A DNA stretch of 64,000 nt from Tetracentron sinense (GCA_015143295.1 CM026557.1:28057760-28121759), one strand, 5' to 3'. Positions 34,813 through 45,740 are shown, counted from the first letter of the stretch. Numbers and translations: made by a program. Notes: a model not told the origin generated them from the sequence alone.

Positions 34813-35294
34813 TTGTCTTCAGAGTATGACTATAGGATCCTCTTTTGCCTCACAAGTCTAGTGGATTTAGAATGGCATCAGTATCATGCATGGCATAAGA
34901 ATCATGCATAGAATTAGCATCATCCATATCATGAGCATCATACATAGCATCATACATGGCATGAGCATCATACATATCATACGCATCATGAACATCTCAT
35001 ATGCTTCGTATAGATCCTGGATCATACATGTCTCATGTTTCAAAGGATTTAGATTAAATAATTCAAGTGTATAAACCAATCGTTAGTCTTAAGTATGTAG
35101 TCGGTTAATATCATAACCAAGTGTGAAAACTTAGCTTCGGTAGGAACTAAGGCATAGGATTGTACTATTATAAGTATATCTTGATTGTGTATGACATGCT
35201 TATAGAGGTAAGATATGCTCGTTGAAATCGCTATGTTCAAAAAGCTCAGCTTTCCGTTAGACTCACGCCTTGCTATTGTCCTCTTGATTTGATC
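34813..35294 (+). other. TekA leader, second part, with CAT-rich repeats
   Basis: The leader resumes after the Cop1 target-site copy. Bases 34870-35010 hold irregular 12-15 bp repeats of the type AGCATCATACAT. No ORF is supported. Confidence 0.6.
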
Positions 35295-36516
35295 ATGAGG
35301 CGTGACATCTGAGGTAGAGGGTCTCGGACCCGAGGAAATAGAGTAGACATTCCCATAGGAGATGAGCAGCCAGACTTGACTCAGATCCTTGGGGCTATGG
35401 CAGCGGCTATGACTAGGCTTGCAGACAGGGTTGATACTCCTGTTGCTGCTACGCCTGCACCTGCACCTCCTCCTGTGTATCACATAGCAGGACTTGAGAC
35501 GTTTCGGAGATTGAAGCCTCCTACTTTCTATGGGACTACTGATCCCATGGTCACAGAGGCTTGGGTCATGCAGTTAGAGAAGACCTTCCGAGTTCTTCAC
35601 TACACGGATGAGCAAATAGTTGAATGGGCTTCCTTCTTAATGGAAGGTGAAGCCGAGCATTGGTGGAGGTTTGCACTAAGGCAGAGGGATGCCGCCAAAG
35701 CGGGGACACCATGGACATGGGAAGAGTTCCTAGACGCTTTTTACGAGCAGTATTTCCCTAGGTTCATGAAGGAACAGAAGGAGAAGGAGTTCATGTTCTT
35801 GGAACAGGGAGAGATGAGCGTGGTCTAGTACGGGGCCAAGTTCGTTGGACTCTCGAGGTTTGCTCCACATCTAGTCACATCTGATAGGATGCGAGTCAAA
35901 AAATTTGAAGGTGGCTTGAGACCTTCCATTCGAGAGCGAGTTGCTATACTGTAGGTGGAAACCTGGAAGAAAATTATGGGTAAGGCGAACATCGCTGAGA
36001 AACATTTCGATGAGTCTCTCCTGAGGACTGATAGTGGCCTAGTGAGAGGCATGGTTCGAGGCTAGTACAGTGGGCTAGTACCACCAGAGAGAAGGATCAG
36101 GCTTGCCCCATACCAGACTACTATGTCTGCACCAGTATAGAGGCTTTCATTTGCACCACAGGTTCCTCGCTCTACTCCTCCACAGGTGACTCGACCTGTG
36201 CAGCCCGTTTCTTCCACTTCAGGGCAAGAACCTTGTAGGAATTGCGGGCAGAAGCATACCGGAGAATGTTGAAAGTTGGTAGGTGGGGGCTTCCACTGTG
36301 GTCTTCCGGGACACAGGATTAGGGATTGTCTAGGACGACCGTCTCAAAGAGTCCAGCCTAGAGAAAGCAGACTCCCGATTAGGCAGGAGCCTCAGCAGGG
36401 ATCTACTCAGGTCACGAGGCCCCCACGACCCGCTCAGCCGCCTCGTCAAGCGAATTAGGGTAGGGTCTTTGCCTTAACCGAGCAAGGCACACGCCCATCC
36501 GAGGGTGTCGTGCCAG
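35295..36516 (+). pseudogene. TekA gag pseudogene
   Basis: The start ATG at 35295 aligns with the TekC gag start (MRR..GRG). Motifs are DEQPDLTQILG, FRRLKPPTFYG, EGEAEHWWRF, TPWTWEEFLDAFYEQYFP, then two zinc knuckles, CRNCGQKHTGEC and FHCGLPGHRIRDC; the second has lost its first Cys. The frame has no indel over 1.2 kb but has seven stops: TGA at 35310 and 36270, TAG at 35826, 35952, 36063, 36138 and 36456. Where TekC or context allows a comparison, these fit CGA-to-TGA or CAG-to-TAG changes. It ends at a conserved CCAG/GTATG donor-like site. No pol follows. Confidence 0.85.
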
Positions 36517-36787
36517 GTATGCCCATTTCATGTAGTTAAAGTGTGAATGTGCAAGCTATGTGATATGTTGTTATGTGTGTAAGAACATGCTACTTATATT
36601 ATATGGGTGCTGCTACGCAATGCTTGACTTAATTGTGATGTGCTGCATGAGTATATGACATACTACATATAGAAAGCTATATGTAAATTTTGATGGAGTA
36701 CTATTTAAGGGAAATGTGGGACAAGTATTCTTGCTTGAGTGAGTATCGTCCTAATTTCAAGGACGAAATTCCTATAAGGGGGGAGGA
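36517..36787 (+). other. TekA post-gag segment and polypurine tract
   Basis: About 270 bases of non-coding sequence stand where TekC has more than 3 kb of pol. The end AGGACGAAATTCCTATAAGG and the tract AAGGGGGGAGGA (36776-36787) match the TekC 3' end, so the pol loss was internal. Confidence 0.8.
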
Positions 36788-39629
36788 TGTAGAACCCCGG
36801 AACTGAGTTCATTGTACGAGGAACAGTGTCAGTAAATAATTCCCTTATATGGTGGGTGTAAAGGCCTAAGGCCTTCCATTGTGTTCTTGGTATGAAGTGA
36901 GTCAAGTGAAGGTTTTTAGGTGAGTGTGTTGAGTCTCAAAAATGAGAGTATAGGTATACTCTATGTGGGTGAAAGCAAGGGTATAAATACCCTAAGTGCT
37001 AATGCATGGGTTGTAAGTGAATAGTGCTAGTGCACGAAGCATAAAGAGGCCAGGGCCTCTCATGCACATTGGTGTGAGTAGGTGGGTTACAACCCTATGG
37101 GTTAACGAGTCATAAGGTGTGACTATGGTTTTGGAACCAAGGGAAAAGACTGTGAAAGCACTCGAAGTGTTCTAGGTGTTGAAGTGATATGTTTCGGCAT
37201 TTCCCTCCACTTTATGAAGCTCTAGTTTAGTCACCGTTGATCGGAATTAAGTGATTCTTGATTTTTTTGGAAAGGCATTGGAACCCTCTTCAAGGTTCAT
37301 GTTTACCATTTTCCCAGATTTTGAGTCGGGGTTAAGCTAAACGTCCGATTTCCAAAATCGGATTTGCTGCAATATGCATTGACGAAACCCATTCGCAGAT
37401 CAACTGGCTTTAGAGCCTTTTTTGGAAAAGTAAAACTCAAAATTTGAAGTTGTGTAACACATGAAAGTTGTTCCCCTTCAAAATAAAAATTCAACGCAAG
37501 TTGAATTGTCAAAATCCAACCATTGAGTCAAAAGTTATGGTCAAAATACCGAAGAGCGTTTTTGTAGACAAACTCACTCGAGCGAGATCCAAACCCGCTC
37601 GAGCGAGATCAACCAAAATGGTGTTTTTGAATCCCGGGAGCAACCCGCTCGAGCGAGATCGCCCAGAAATGTTTTTTGGGGGTTTTTCTCAACCCAAACA
37701 TCTATATATACCACATTTTTGGGTGACCAAGGTTTCTAACACCTAGAGAAGGACTTTTTGAGAGAAAAGGGAAGAAACTTAGGTTTCCAAAAGGGGGTTT
37801 CTCTCAAGATCAAGGAAACCCCCAAATTCAATCTTCAAGCTTCTCAAGACCAAAAAGGGGAGGAAGGATCATGCAAGCCAAGGCTTTATTCATGAGCTAA
37901 GCTACGAGGAAACGATCACAAAGGGGATTTCGTGAGAAGATCAAGAGCAATTCAAATCCTCTTCTCCAAGGCCTTTCAAGCTTGAATCTCGTCCTCACGC
38001 GCCATTGGAGCTTGGATCTTCATCCACAAGCTTGGGTTTTACTTCTACAAGCCTCCTCAAGCTTTTTCAACCCTTGGATCAAAGGGATTTTTATCCCCTA
38101 AGGCAACTACACTTCACTACATAATTTGTCCTACACCATATGGTAAATCAAGATAAAAACATGTGATTTGTGATGTGAACTATATTGTGATGTTTCTATG
38201 AACTGGACTAAATAATGAAAATGAGTTATTATGATTCAAAGATGATTCAAAGATGAACACTTCACAAGCTAGTTGTTATAAACCATATTGTAATCAAGAT
38301 AAAAGTGGGAATATTGATGTGAACTACATTGGGACGCTTCTATGCCTTAGATTAAGGAATGAAAAGTGTGTATTAATATTCAAAGATGAAAAGCATGTTA
38401 AAATACATAAGTTTTGAGGAAACTCCAAGAGTAAAACTATATGTTTCGATAAAATGGAATTATATGGACTAAGTGTATATGGGCTATTGCTATGGATAAG
38501 AATATGAATTATGGGATATATGTAAAGTGTTTCTTTTTGGTCTACCATGCTACTCACAAGTGATTATATGCACGCATATTGTATGATCGAATTTTTTTCA
38601 TATGTGTATGTGTAAAGCAAGTGAAAAATTTAAGTATGTGTGTGGGAGGATACTAGTGGACTCCACTCCTTGTAGGGTGGGCATTAGTCATCCGGTCCCA
38701 AAGAGGAATAATATGTGTAAAGAAGGGAGGATACTAGTGGACTCCACTCCTTGTAGGTTGGGCATTAGTCATCCGGTCCCAAAGAGAAATAATATGTGCA
38801 AAGAAGGGAGGATACTGGTGGACTCCACTCCTTGTAGGGTGGGCATTAGTCATCCGGTCCCAAAGAGAAATAATATGTGCAAAGAAGGGAGGATACTGGT
38901 GGACTCCACTCCTTATAGGGTGGGCATTAGTCATCCGGTCCCAAAGAGAAATGATATGTGCAAAGATGAGAGGATGCTAGTGGACTCCACTCTTCGTAGG
39001 GTGGGCATTAGTAATTTGGCCCCAAGGAGAAACGAAATGTGCGAAGGTACAAATAAAAGAGGTTAATGAATCATGTGCACGTGTATGTGGGATAAAGCTA
39101 ATGGACTCTACTCCTTGTAGGGTAGGCATTAGTTAAGTGCAAGTGTACACTAATGTACTCTACTCCTTGGAGGGTAGGCATTAGTCATGCGTTAGTGTAC
39201 TCTCCCACGAAAGATATATGCAAAAGATAAGTGTAACAAGGCCATGTGAAAACGATATGTGAAAAGAGTATATGCTTTACAAAGTATCACACATATGTAT
39301 TTAAAAAGGGGTTTTTTCCGTATGTGTTTCATTGCATGTGTACTCTATGAACTGCCTATATGAAATCATGTAATACTACGATATATTATTAGTAGTTTGT
39401 AGACACTGAGTATTCCATGCTCAGTCGTACATGTTATGTCGGTACGTTAGTTCGACATCACCAACCCGGAGCCATGGGTTGAAGAAGAATACGAGGAAGA
39501 AAGAGATCCACATATCCCTATGCAGACACAAGAGGATAGAGACCTAGATAGGTGGCCCTATCTAGACTACTACTGAGTGGAGAGACTATGAGGTTTCATT
39601 TTGTATTTTGATAGGTGGGCATGTCCACC
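36788..39629 (+). repeat. 3' LTR of TekA, cut by TekB
   Basis: It matches the 5' LTR from its first base to position 19015, then breaks at CCACC (39625-39629), the putative TSD of TekB. The last 200 bp should lie outside the window. The 81-bp repeats are at 38644-39048. The donor-like site reads AAG/GCAACT here (38100) instead of GTAACT. Confidence 0.88.
39436..39576 (+). pseudogene. LTR microORF, broken copy in TekA 3' LTR
   Basis: It has the same length and position as 18822-18962, but GCA-GGT-CAG has become GTA-CGT-TAG, giving a stop at the fifth codon. The downstream PWVEEEY core is intact. Confidence 0.55.
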
Positions 39630-40130
39630 TGTAGAGACCCGAATCTTTTTCATGTCTTTATTACAAGTATTAAGGGTATTATGGTCATTGTGATGTTTTA
39701 ATGTTTATGTATTTATATCTAATTAGTATAGTGTGATTAAGGCTTAATCAAACTTGTAGCAAAGGGATGTCATATCACACCCAGAACTTTAGGAAGCTCC
39801 AGTTTTGGCACCGTTTATTGGAATTGAGTGATTCTTGAACCATTGGAAAGGTATTGGAACCCTCTTCGAGGTTTATGTATAATGTTTTTCCATATTTTTA
39901 GTCTAAGCTAAGTCAAAAGGCGGGTTTTCCAATGTTTTGTCTGATGGAATTATAGATTAATCAACTTTGGGGGCTTTTTGGTCCATAATTAAAAGAGAAT
40001 TTGGAAATTCTAAAATACCAAAAATGTTCCTTTTCGAAAGACAAATCCAACGCAAGTTGAATCGTCGAAATCCGACGAACGAGTCAAAAGTAATGGCCAA
40101 AAAAGTAAAATGGGTCAAAAATCTGCAGAA

Positions 40131-40325
40131 CACCGATCGCTAGGGATCGATTGGTACAAAACCGATCGATCGGTCAGAATTAGAGATCGATCAGTCCACA
40201 ACCGATCGATCGGTAGCTATCGACTGGTTAACTTTTTGTATGAGAAAATTTTCCAGGGAGGGTGTTTTCAACCGATCGCTCGGCCAGAAACACCGATCGC
40301 TCGGTTGAGAACCGATTGCTCGGTC
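40131..40325 (+). repeat. ACCGATCGATCGGT-type palindromes in TekB U3
   Basis: Seven or so short palindromes between the U3 block and TATA, similar to those of S2. Confidence 0.65.
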
Positions 40326-40388
40326 TTTCATTTTTTTGCAGAATTTCAGTAAGGGCTTTTTGATCTTTTGGTCCTCAACCCTTGGGGC

Positions 40389-40396
40389 TATAAATA
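40389..40396 (+). promoter_or_regulatory. TATA box of TekB
   Basis: TATAAATA followed by GGGATCC. Confidence 0.6.
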
Positions 40397-41580
40397 GGGA
40401 TCCTATTTCGGGGTATTAGAATACTCTACCTATTTCTAACCTAATTTGACAAAAAGGGAGAGAAAACCTAGGGTTTTGAGAGAGGGATTTCTTTGAGAAG
40501 AAGAAGATAGCTTGGATTTTGCAAAGAGAGCTTGGAAAGCATCCCCAAATCACCTCGGGAGCATTTTGAATCCAAGGGAAGGATTCCTAAGGTCGATATA
40601 CTATCCTAATCAACTCTATTTCAATGTTTCGTGAATATTAATATGATAGAATGGAGATTTGATGCATTCTCTCCTAATTTTCTATGAAGTAAGCTAATTA
40701 TGGATGAGAAATGTGGATGGAAATGTGGATTATATTGTGGATAGAATGTATGGAGGATGAGAAATGTATGGAGGATGGGATTAATATGTGGATGTGAATG
40801 GATTGTATGGATGAAATATGGTTTGATGAATGCTTGAAAATGTAGAAGGGCAATGGATTCATATTACGCGTACTCAAGGTGTTTGCGAAAATGCTTGAGA
40901 GGATAAATGCTATTATACTCTTCTGAAATGGTGGTAAATTGATTATGAGTTGTGCTATGAATTATGATAAGATATGTATATGTGATTGTTTGATAAGTAT
41001 GTCTAATTACTTGCATGGAAATTGGCAGTTGGGAAGGTAAGAACTTAGAGGAAAATCTCTCAAACCGGGAATTCTCTGACTATTTGGTATGGGACAGTAT
41101 AATGGAGTTTCAATGGTGGGAGATCGGAATCTAAGCAATTACCAACTCGAATGTTAATTTCGACACTTAAGCACATATGCACGTGTATGTTAAGATAAGA
41201 GTCTCACAAGTCACACATGTGGACCACAAGCATGAGCATGGCATACGTATGACATTCTGAATAAGCATAAGCATGACATGGTCCGTATCCGCCAAGAACG
41301 GCATGTCAACCATTTGATTCTTAAGCATGGTCCGTGTAGAGCCCCAGACTTTTTTATGCTTAATACATGACACTTTCGTTGTCATCTTGCCTTTTATGTG
41401 GTATGATTAATAAATGAAGAAGAATTTGGAAATTTTGAAATGTCAGAATTGTTCCTCTTCGAAGTACGAACACAACGCAAGTTGAATCGTCAAAATCGGA
41501 CGAACGAGTCAAAAGATATGGCCAAAACAGTCTGTACCTGTAGGAACTCGTAGCACAGACAACGTATACTGTGTGCATCT

Positions 41581-41672
41581 GTTGTACAACTCACCACGGG
41601 CACGTTGTGCAGCTCACCACGGGCACGTTGTACAGCTCACCACGGGTACGTTGTACAACTCACCACGAGTTG
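41581..41672 (+). repeat. 23-bp tandem repeat, 4 copies
   Basis: Units GTTGTACAACTCACCACGGG.. start at 41581, 41604, 41627 and 41650, leading straight into the 24/25-bp array. The second LTR has the same (59183-59274). Confidence 0.8.
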
Positions 41673-42153
41673 GCACTATTCATGGCACCACGAGTTGCAC
41701 TATTCATGGCACCACGAGTGGCACTATACATGGCACCACGAGTTGGCACTATTCATGGCACCACGAGTTGGCACTATTGATGGCACCACGAGTTGGCACT
41801 ATTCACAGCACCACGAGTTGGCACTATTCACAGCACCACGAGTTGGCACTATTCATGGCACCACGAGTGGCACTATTCATGGCACCACGAGTTGGCACTA
41901 TTCATGGCACCACGAGTTGCACTATTCATGGCACCACGAGTTGCACTATTCACAGCACTACGAGTTGGCACTATTCATGGCACCACGAGTGGCACTATTC
42001 ATGGCACCACGAGTTGCACTATTCATGGCACCACGAGTTGGCACTATTCATGGCACCACGAGTTGCACTATTCATGGCACCACGAGTTGGCACTATTCAT
42101 GGCACCACGAGTTGCACTATTCACGGCACCACGAGTTGGCACTATTCACAGCA
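41662..42153 (+). repeat. 24/25-bp tandem array in TekC LTR1 (about 20 units)
   Basis: The unit core GCACTATTCATGGCACC is followed by ACGAGTTG or ACGAGTG. The mix of 24- and 25-bp units rotates the frame, so all three forward frames stay open by composition alone. The ACTATTCA part echoes the GTGAATAGTGC motif of other gypsy LTRs in reverse complement. The array sits just upstream of the expected transcription start. Confidence 0.9.
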
Positions 42154-43097
42154 CAATGTGTTTAGCACTATTCACGGTCCTCGGGTCATTGCAGAAATCC
42201 CAGTAAGGGTATTACGATCTTTTGGTCAGTTCACTCTTACCTTAAGAGTTTAACCCGAGCCTTTAGGGCTTCATTCGACACTTAGAGAGTTTGAGAGAAT
42301 AGGAGAAAGGGGAGAAGGCGATTCCAACCTAGGGTTTCCATTTTGGAGAGAAATCAAAGGGTTTTGAAACCCTAGATCAACCTCCAGCCCATTTTTCTTC
42401 AAGATCAAGGCACAAACTCGTGAGGAGCATCTCCTCAAACTAGGGCAGCAGCTACACAGTCGTTTTGGAAAGGGGTTTCTTCCTCATTTCTTCAAAGTCG
42501 GTACCTTTTGCTACCCTCCTAGTTATAGTTCCTCTTTCCCCTTCTTTTCTCTTCATTTTCTTTCATTTACACATGTGCTATGAGATGGATGAATGGTAAA
42601 TGGTGAATGGTGAATGGTGAATGGAGATGGGATGGGCGATTGGATGCCAATGGTTGTGTGTGATGAACAAATGGGGAAGGGCATTGTTCCAATAATGAAC
42701 GTACATGTACGATTTGAGTAAAACCCATCTAGAAAAGCATGTTGTAGGGTAAATCCATAATGAACACACCATGTTTGATGAAATGCCAAGGTGAACACAG
42801 TGAGCTGAAAATCTGGAAATGCATGCCTAATAAATTATAAATATTACTAGGGACTATGATAGTGTGTTTTCCTACTTTCCCATAATGCTATGAATATTAC
42901 ATTACTCAATCTTTGATGCTATATGTGTTGTGAAATTACCCAATTGTCATCTTTAAATTTGAATGTAAGTATGTACACGGTTTCCACGAGCACGGCATGC
43001 ATGGCATGATTTATTGAGGTTTTCAACAACATGGTTAGAGGTGGGACATATCCTACGATATGTTTTACCTCGCTTTTCACAAGAAGACAAGAACCAA

Positions 43098-43247
43098 CAT
43101 TCCACGAGGGGTCTCCCCTCACTCACAAATGCATATCATGAAGAAGGGTCTCCCTTCCCTCGCAAGTACATACATATCATAAAGAAGGGTCTCCCTTCCC
43201 TCGCAAGTGCATTGCATAAAGATGGGTCTCCCTTCCCTCTCAAGGCA
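43098..43247 (+). repeat. about 40-bp repeats with AGGGTCTCCCTT hairpins
   Basis: Four units with the palindromic core AAGGGTCTCCCTT or GGGGTCTCCCC and CGCAAGT lie in the putative LTR intron. They are the positional counterpart of the 53-bp (S2) and 81-bp (TekA) repeats. Confidence 0.7.
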
Positions 43248-43568
43248 TCTCACAAGTGCATCTCACAAGAGAATCTCACAAGTTACATGATCACAAGCAA
43301 GCACGCATGACATGCATGACATGACACGACATACAAGAGTCAAGCAAGATAGACAAGACAAGATTTCAAGTACGAAAAGAGATTTCAAGTCAAGTCAAGT
43401 GCACGATGTTTTCAAGAGGATTTATCGGCTTTCTACGAATTTCAAGCATAATTATAAACTGCTTTATTTCCTTGTATGATATGAATTTTTTCCATTTGAC
43501 ATATAAATTGCTCCTGATCATGTGTTGCCATTTCTATGCTATAATTGTTGGTTAGTATTTAGTACCCG

Positions 43569-43587
43569 CTGAGTATTCCATGCTCAG
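43569..43587 (+). promoter_or_regulatory. conserved LTR palindrome (TekC LTR1)
   Basis: CTGAGTATTCCATGCTCAG, followed by CCGTACTTCTT and the microORF start. Confidence 0.7.
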
Positions 43588-43598
43588 CCGTACTTCTT

Positions 43599-43718
43599 AT
43601 GTCGGCAGGTTCTGAGGGAGCTGCTGCTCCATTTGATGTTTGTGCTCCTGGTCCATGGGTGGAAGAGGAGTACGTCGAGGAGCCTTTGGAGGAACCTCAC
43701 GTAGAGAGTTATCAATAG
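43599..43718 (+). CDS. LTR microORF, TekC LTR1 copy (39 aa)
   Basis: ATGTCGGCAGGT opens 39 codons ending TAG. The product has MSAG, an Ala-rich GAAAPFDVCAP, then PWVEEEYVEEPLEEP and ends ESYQ. It is strongly acidic, with no membrane or signal segment. The codon pattern against S2, S3, S4 and TekA shows mainly synonymous change in PFD and PWVEEEY. It precedes gag by about 650 bases in the leader RNA and would also be present at the 3' end of the transcript if R extends past it. It could be a translated upstream ORF or a peptide with its own role. No known domain is recognised. Confidence 0.62.
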   Translation: MSAGSEGAAAPFDVCAPGPWVEEEYVEEPLEEPHVESYQ

Positions 43719-43781
43719 GTGGTGATTAGATTCTGAGTGGATTAGCTGTGGGTGAGATGAGAGTTAGATTTATGTATTTTG

Positions 43782-43795
43782 GCGGGCATGTCCGC
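43782..43795 (+). other. LTR hairpin (TekC LTR1)
   Basis: GCGG pairs with CCGC around GCATGT, 63 bases after the microORF stop. Confidence 0.58.
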
Positions 43796-44012
43796 ACTTT
43801 CGTATGGATTGCTTTTTGTATAAACTTGGATTTGTGTATTTATATACATAGAGGTTTGGTAGTCGTCCGCTGTGCTATGTTAGAGTATGTTTCCACTGTT
43901 TATATCCTCTATTGTACATGCTCTGTGGGTTTTGCAGGTTAGTTGTCAAGCAAGTCATGATTAGTCGTCCAAAGTTCACTCTAACTCCTAGGGTGGGTTT
44001 TGGGTCGCGACA

Positions 44013-44366
44013 GAAGTTGTATCAGAGCTTAGGCTTTAGGTCTCTAGGGTCACTTAGAATCTTATACCACGGCTTGACAAGAGCATATGTCAGGAAACAA
44101 GTTAGGAAGAAAGTAAGTCGGAAGAGAGTCTTGATCCAAGTGTAAGACTAAACTGTAGTCTTAGTCAAAATGGTTGTTTCAACCAAGTACGAGCCTTAGG
44201 AACGCTAGAAAACCAAAGTATAATATTATAAATACTCTGATGACTTAATGCGATGTATATTAGTATTATACAACTAATACAAATTGGATTATTGTGAAAT
44301 GGCATTGAAGTAAACTGTGGTTTCAAGTTAGACTCATGTGGTGTTATTATTCTCAGGACTTGAGTC
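44013..44366 (+). other. TekC copy 1 primer site and leader
   Basis: The primer site reads TTGTATCAGAGC (44017-44028), against TGGTATCAGAGC in copy 2, a G-to-T change that should weaken priming. The rest is a short leader to the gag ATG. Confidence 0.8.
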
Positions 44367-45740
44367 ATGAGACGGAACACACGGGGTCGTGGACCACATA
44401 CCAGAGCTTCCTCTTCTTCACGGGATGAGGATGAGCAGCCGGACCTCTCTCAAGTCTTAGGCTCTATTGCTGAGACACTCGCCATACTGGCGGCTCGGCA
44501 GGCTATACCATCATCGGCGGCACCTACTCCACCGCCCGCAGCTCCAGTACATCGTACCGCTGGAGTTGAGGCATTCAGGAGATTGAGGCCTCCACCATTC
44601 CATGGGAGTGTGGACCCTCTTGCTGCGGAGGCATGGATCCTCCAGATGGAGAAGATCCTTACGGTCCTCTCACCTACAGAGGAGGAGAGGGTAGCATGGG
44701 CAGCTTTCATGCTAGAAGGCGAAGCCCACCATTGGTGGTTGTCCGCACTGAGGACGAGAGATTTGACCATGCAGGGTCTACCTTGGACTTGGGAGGAGTT
44801 CAAGGATACTTTTTACAAAAAGTATTTTCCGATTGGAGCACGGGAAAAGAAAGAGAGAGAATTCATCAACCTTGAGCAAGGTTTGATGTCGGTGGCACAA
44901 TACGAGGCCAAGTTCTCAGAGTTATCGAGATTTGCGCCTCATATGGCTGCTACTGAGGCAATGAAGGCGAGGAGATTTGAGCAAGGGCACAAGGATGTGA
45001 TTATGGAGAAGGTGTCCGTTTTCAGGCATACTACCTACCCTGAGGTAGTAGACAAGGCCTTATTGGTCGAGGCCAATTCAGAGACAGTGTCCAAGAAGAG
45101 GGAGTTGGCGAGAGGCCAAGCTAGTAGTTCAGCACCTCCAGAGAGGCGGACTCGTTATCAGTATGCGTGGCCAGCACCATCGATGAGGCCTTCTTATGCG
45201 CCTCCAGCTCCACGGCAGTATGTGCCTCAGGCACCGAGACCGCAGGCTCTTCCAGCCCCACGACCTGTTGCACCTCAGACGATGAGGTATGCTCCACTTC
45301 CGGCCCCTCCGACTTATGCACACGAGGTCTGCACTTCATGCGGACGAAGGCACCCGGCAGGGGATTGCCGAAGGGCATCGGGTGGATGTTTTCATTGTGG
45401 TCGCCAGGGCCATATGATCAGGGATTGCCCCAGTCGGCATTTACCAGGTCAGTCTCAGGGGATTAGTCCACCAGCACGCCCAGCAGGATCATATCAGGCG
45501 TCATCTCAGACTACCCGGTCTACACCTCAGTCTCGTCAGGCAAACCAGGGGCGTGTATTTGCTTTGACAGAGGGTGATGCACTTGCATCTGATGATGTGG
45601 TGCAAGGTACGCGTTTGGAATTATTTTCGTTATTCGTGATTGATATGTTCTGTTTTATTCCTTGTGTACATACTTGGTATGATATATATATATACCTATG
45701 TGTATACTCTGTTGATGCATGGATTAACTCCGCTAGTTAA
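44367..45740 (+). CDS. gag: TekC copy 1 gag (457 aa unspliced; 413 codons before the intron)
   Basis: Gag forms the virus-like particle and binds the RNA. Start ATG 44367 (MRRNTRGRG). Residues about 75-160 hold the gypsy Gag core ([37 protein letters not shown]). Residues about 260-320 are Pro/Ala-rich. Two zinc knuckles follow, [13 protein letters not shown] and [14 protein letters not shown], as in del/Tekay chromoviruses. An intron-like donor lies after codon 413 (VVQ, then G/GT). Without splicing, translation ends inside the intron at 45738-45740. The frame is intact and almost identical to copy 2. Confidence 0.9.
   Translation: MRRNTRGRGPHTRASSSSRDEDEQPDLSQVLGSIAETLAILAARQAIPSSAAPTPPPAAPVHRTAGVEAFRRLRPPPFHGSVDPLAAEAWILQMEKILTVLSPTEEERVAWAAFMLEGEAHHWWLSALRTRDLTMQGLPWTWEEFKDTFYKKYFPIGAREKKEREFINLEQGLMSVAQYEAKFSELSRFAPHMAATEAMKARRFEQGHKDVIMEKVSVFRHTTYPEVVDKALLVEANSETVSKKRELARGQASSSAPPERRTRYQYAWPAPSMRPSYAPPAPRQYVPQAPRPQALPAPRPVAPQTMRYAPLPAPPTYAHEVCTSCGRRHPAGDCRRASGGCFHCGRQGHMIRDCPSRHLPGQSQGISPPARPAGSYQASSQTTRSTPQSRQANQGRVFALTEGDALASDDVVQGTRLELFSLFVIDMFCFIPCVHTWYDIYIYLCVYSVDAWINSAS

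Larger units (their letters stand above)
16133..39629 (+). mobile_element. Ty3/gypsy element TekA, gag-only (TR-GAG type), interrupted
   Basis: It consists of a 5' LTR (16133-19218), primer site, leader, gag (35295-36516), polypurine tract and a 3' LTR from 36788. Removing Cop1 (19616-34807, plus TSD) leaves an internal region of only about 2.4 kb, with no protease, RT or integrase. Gag and LTR layout are those of TekC, so it is a non-autonomous relative that probably used TekC-like enzymes. The 3' LTR is cut at 39630 by TekB and should resume outside the window. The left target-site copy would be TAGCC (16128-16132). Confidence 0.85.
39630..41334 (+). mobile_element. TekB: gypsy LTR (5' 1.7 kb), cut by TekC
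   Basis: It starts TGTAGAGACCCGAATC right after CCACC. It has the U3 block (40049-40105), a cluster of CCGATCGATCGGT and CCGATCGCTCGG palindromes (40131-40325), TATA (40389), a donor-like CTAAG/GTCGATATAC (40592) and GGATG-rich repeats (40690-40830). It stops at 41334, where TekC begins. The rest of its LTR, including the expected palindrome and microORF, should appear beyond the window. Confidence 0.8.
41335..44012 (+). repeat. TekC first LTR (2678 bp)
   Basis: It starts TGTAGAGCCCCAGAC and ends GGGTCGCGACA. The U3 block is 41473-41530. The 24/25-bp array replaces the palindrome cluster of the other LTRs. No clear TATA box. A donor-like TCG/GTACC is at 42501, GGGTCTCCCTT repeats at 43098-43247, and the palindrome, microORF and hairpin follow. 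A TTTTGCAG/GTTAG acceptor-like site lies near 43938. Confidence 0.92.

Noticed and set aside
44450-44803. 117-codon minus-strand ORF inside TekC gag (also 62367-62720)
   Set aside because: Antisense shadow of a GC-richer, well-supported gag frame; no motif.
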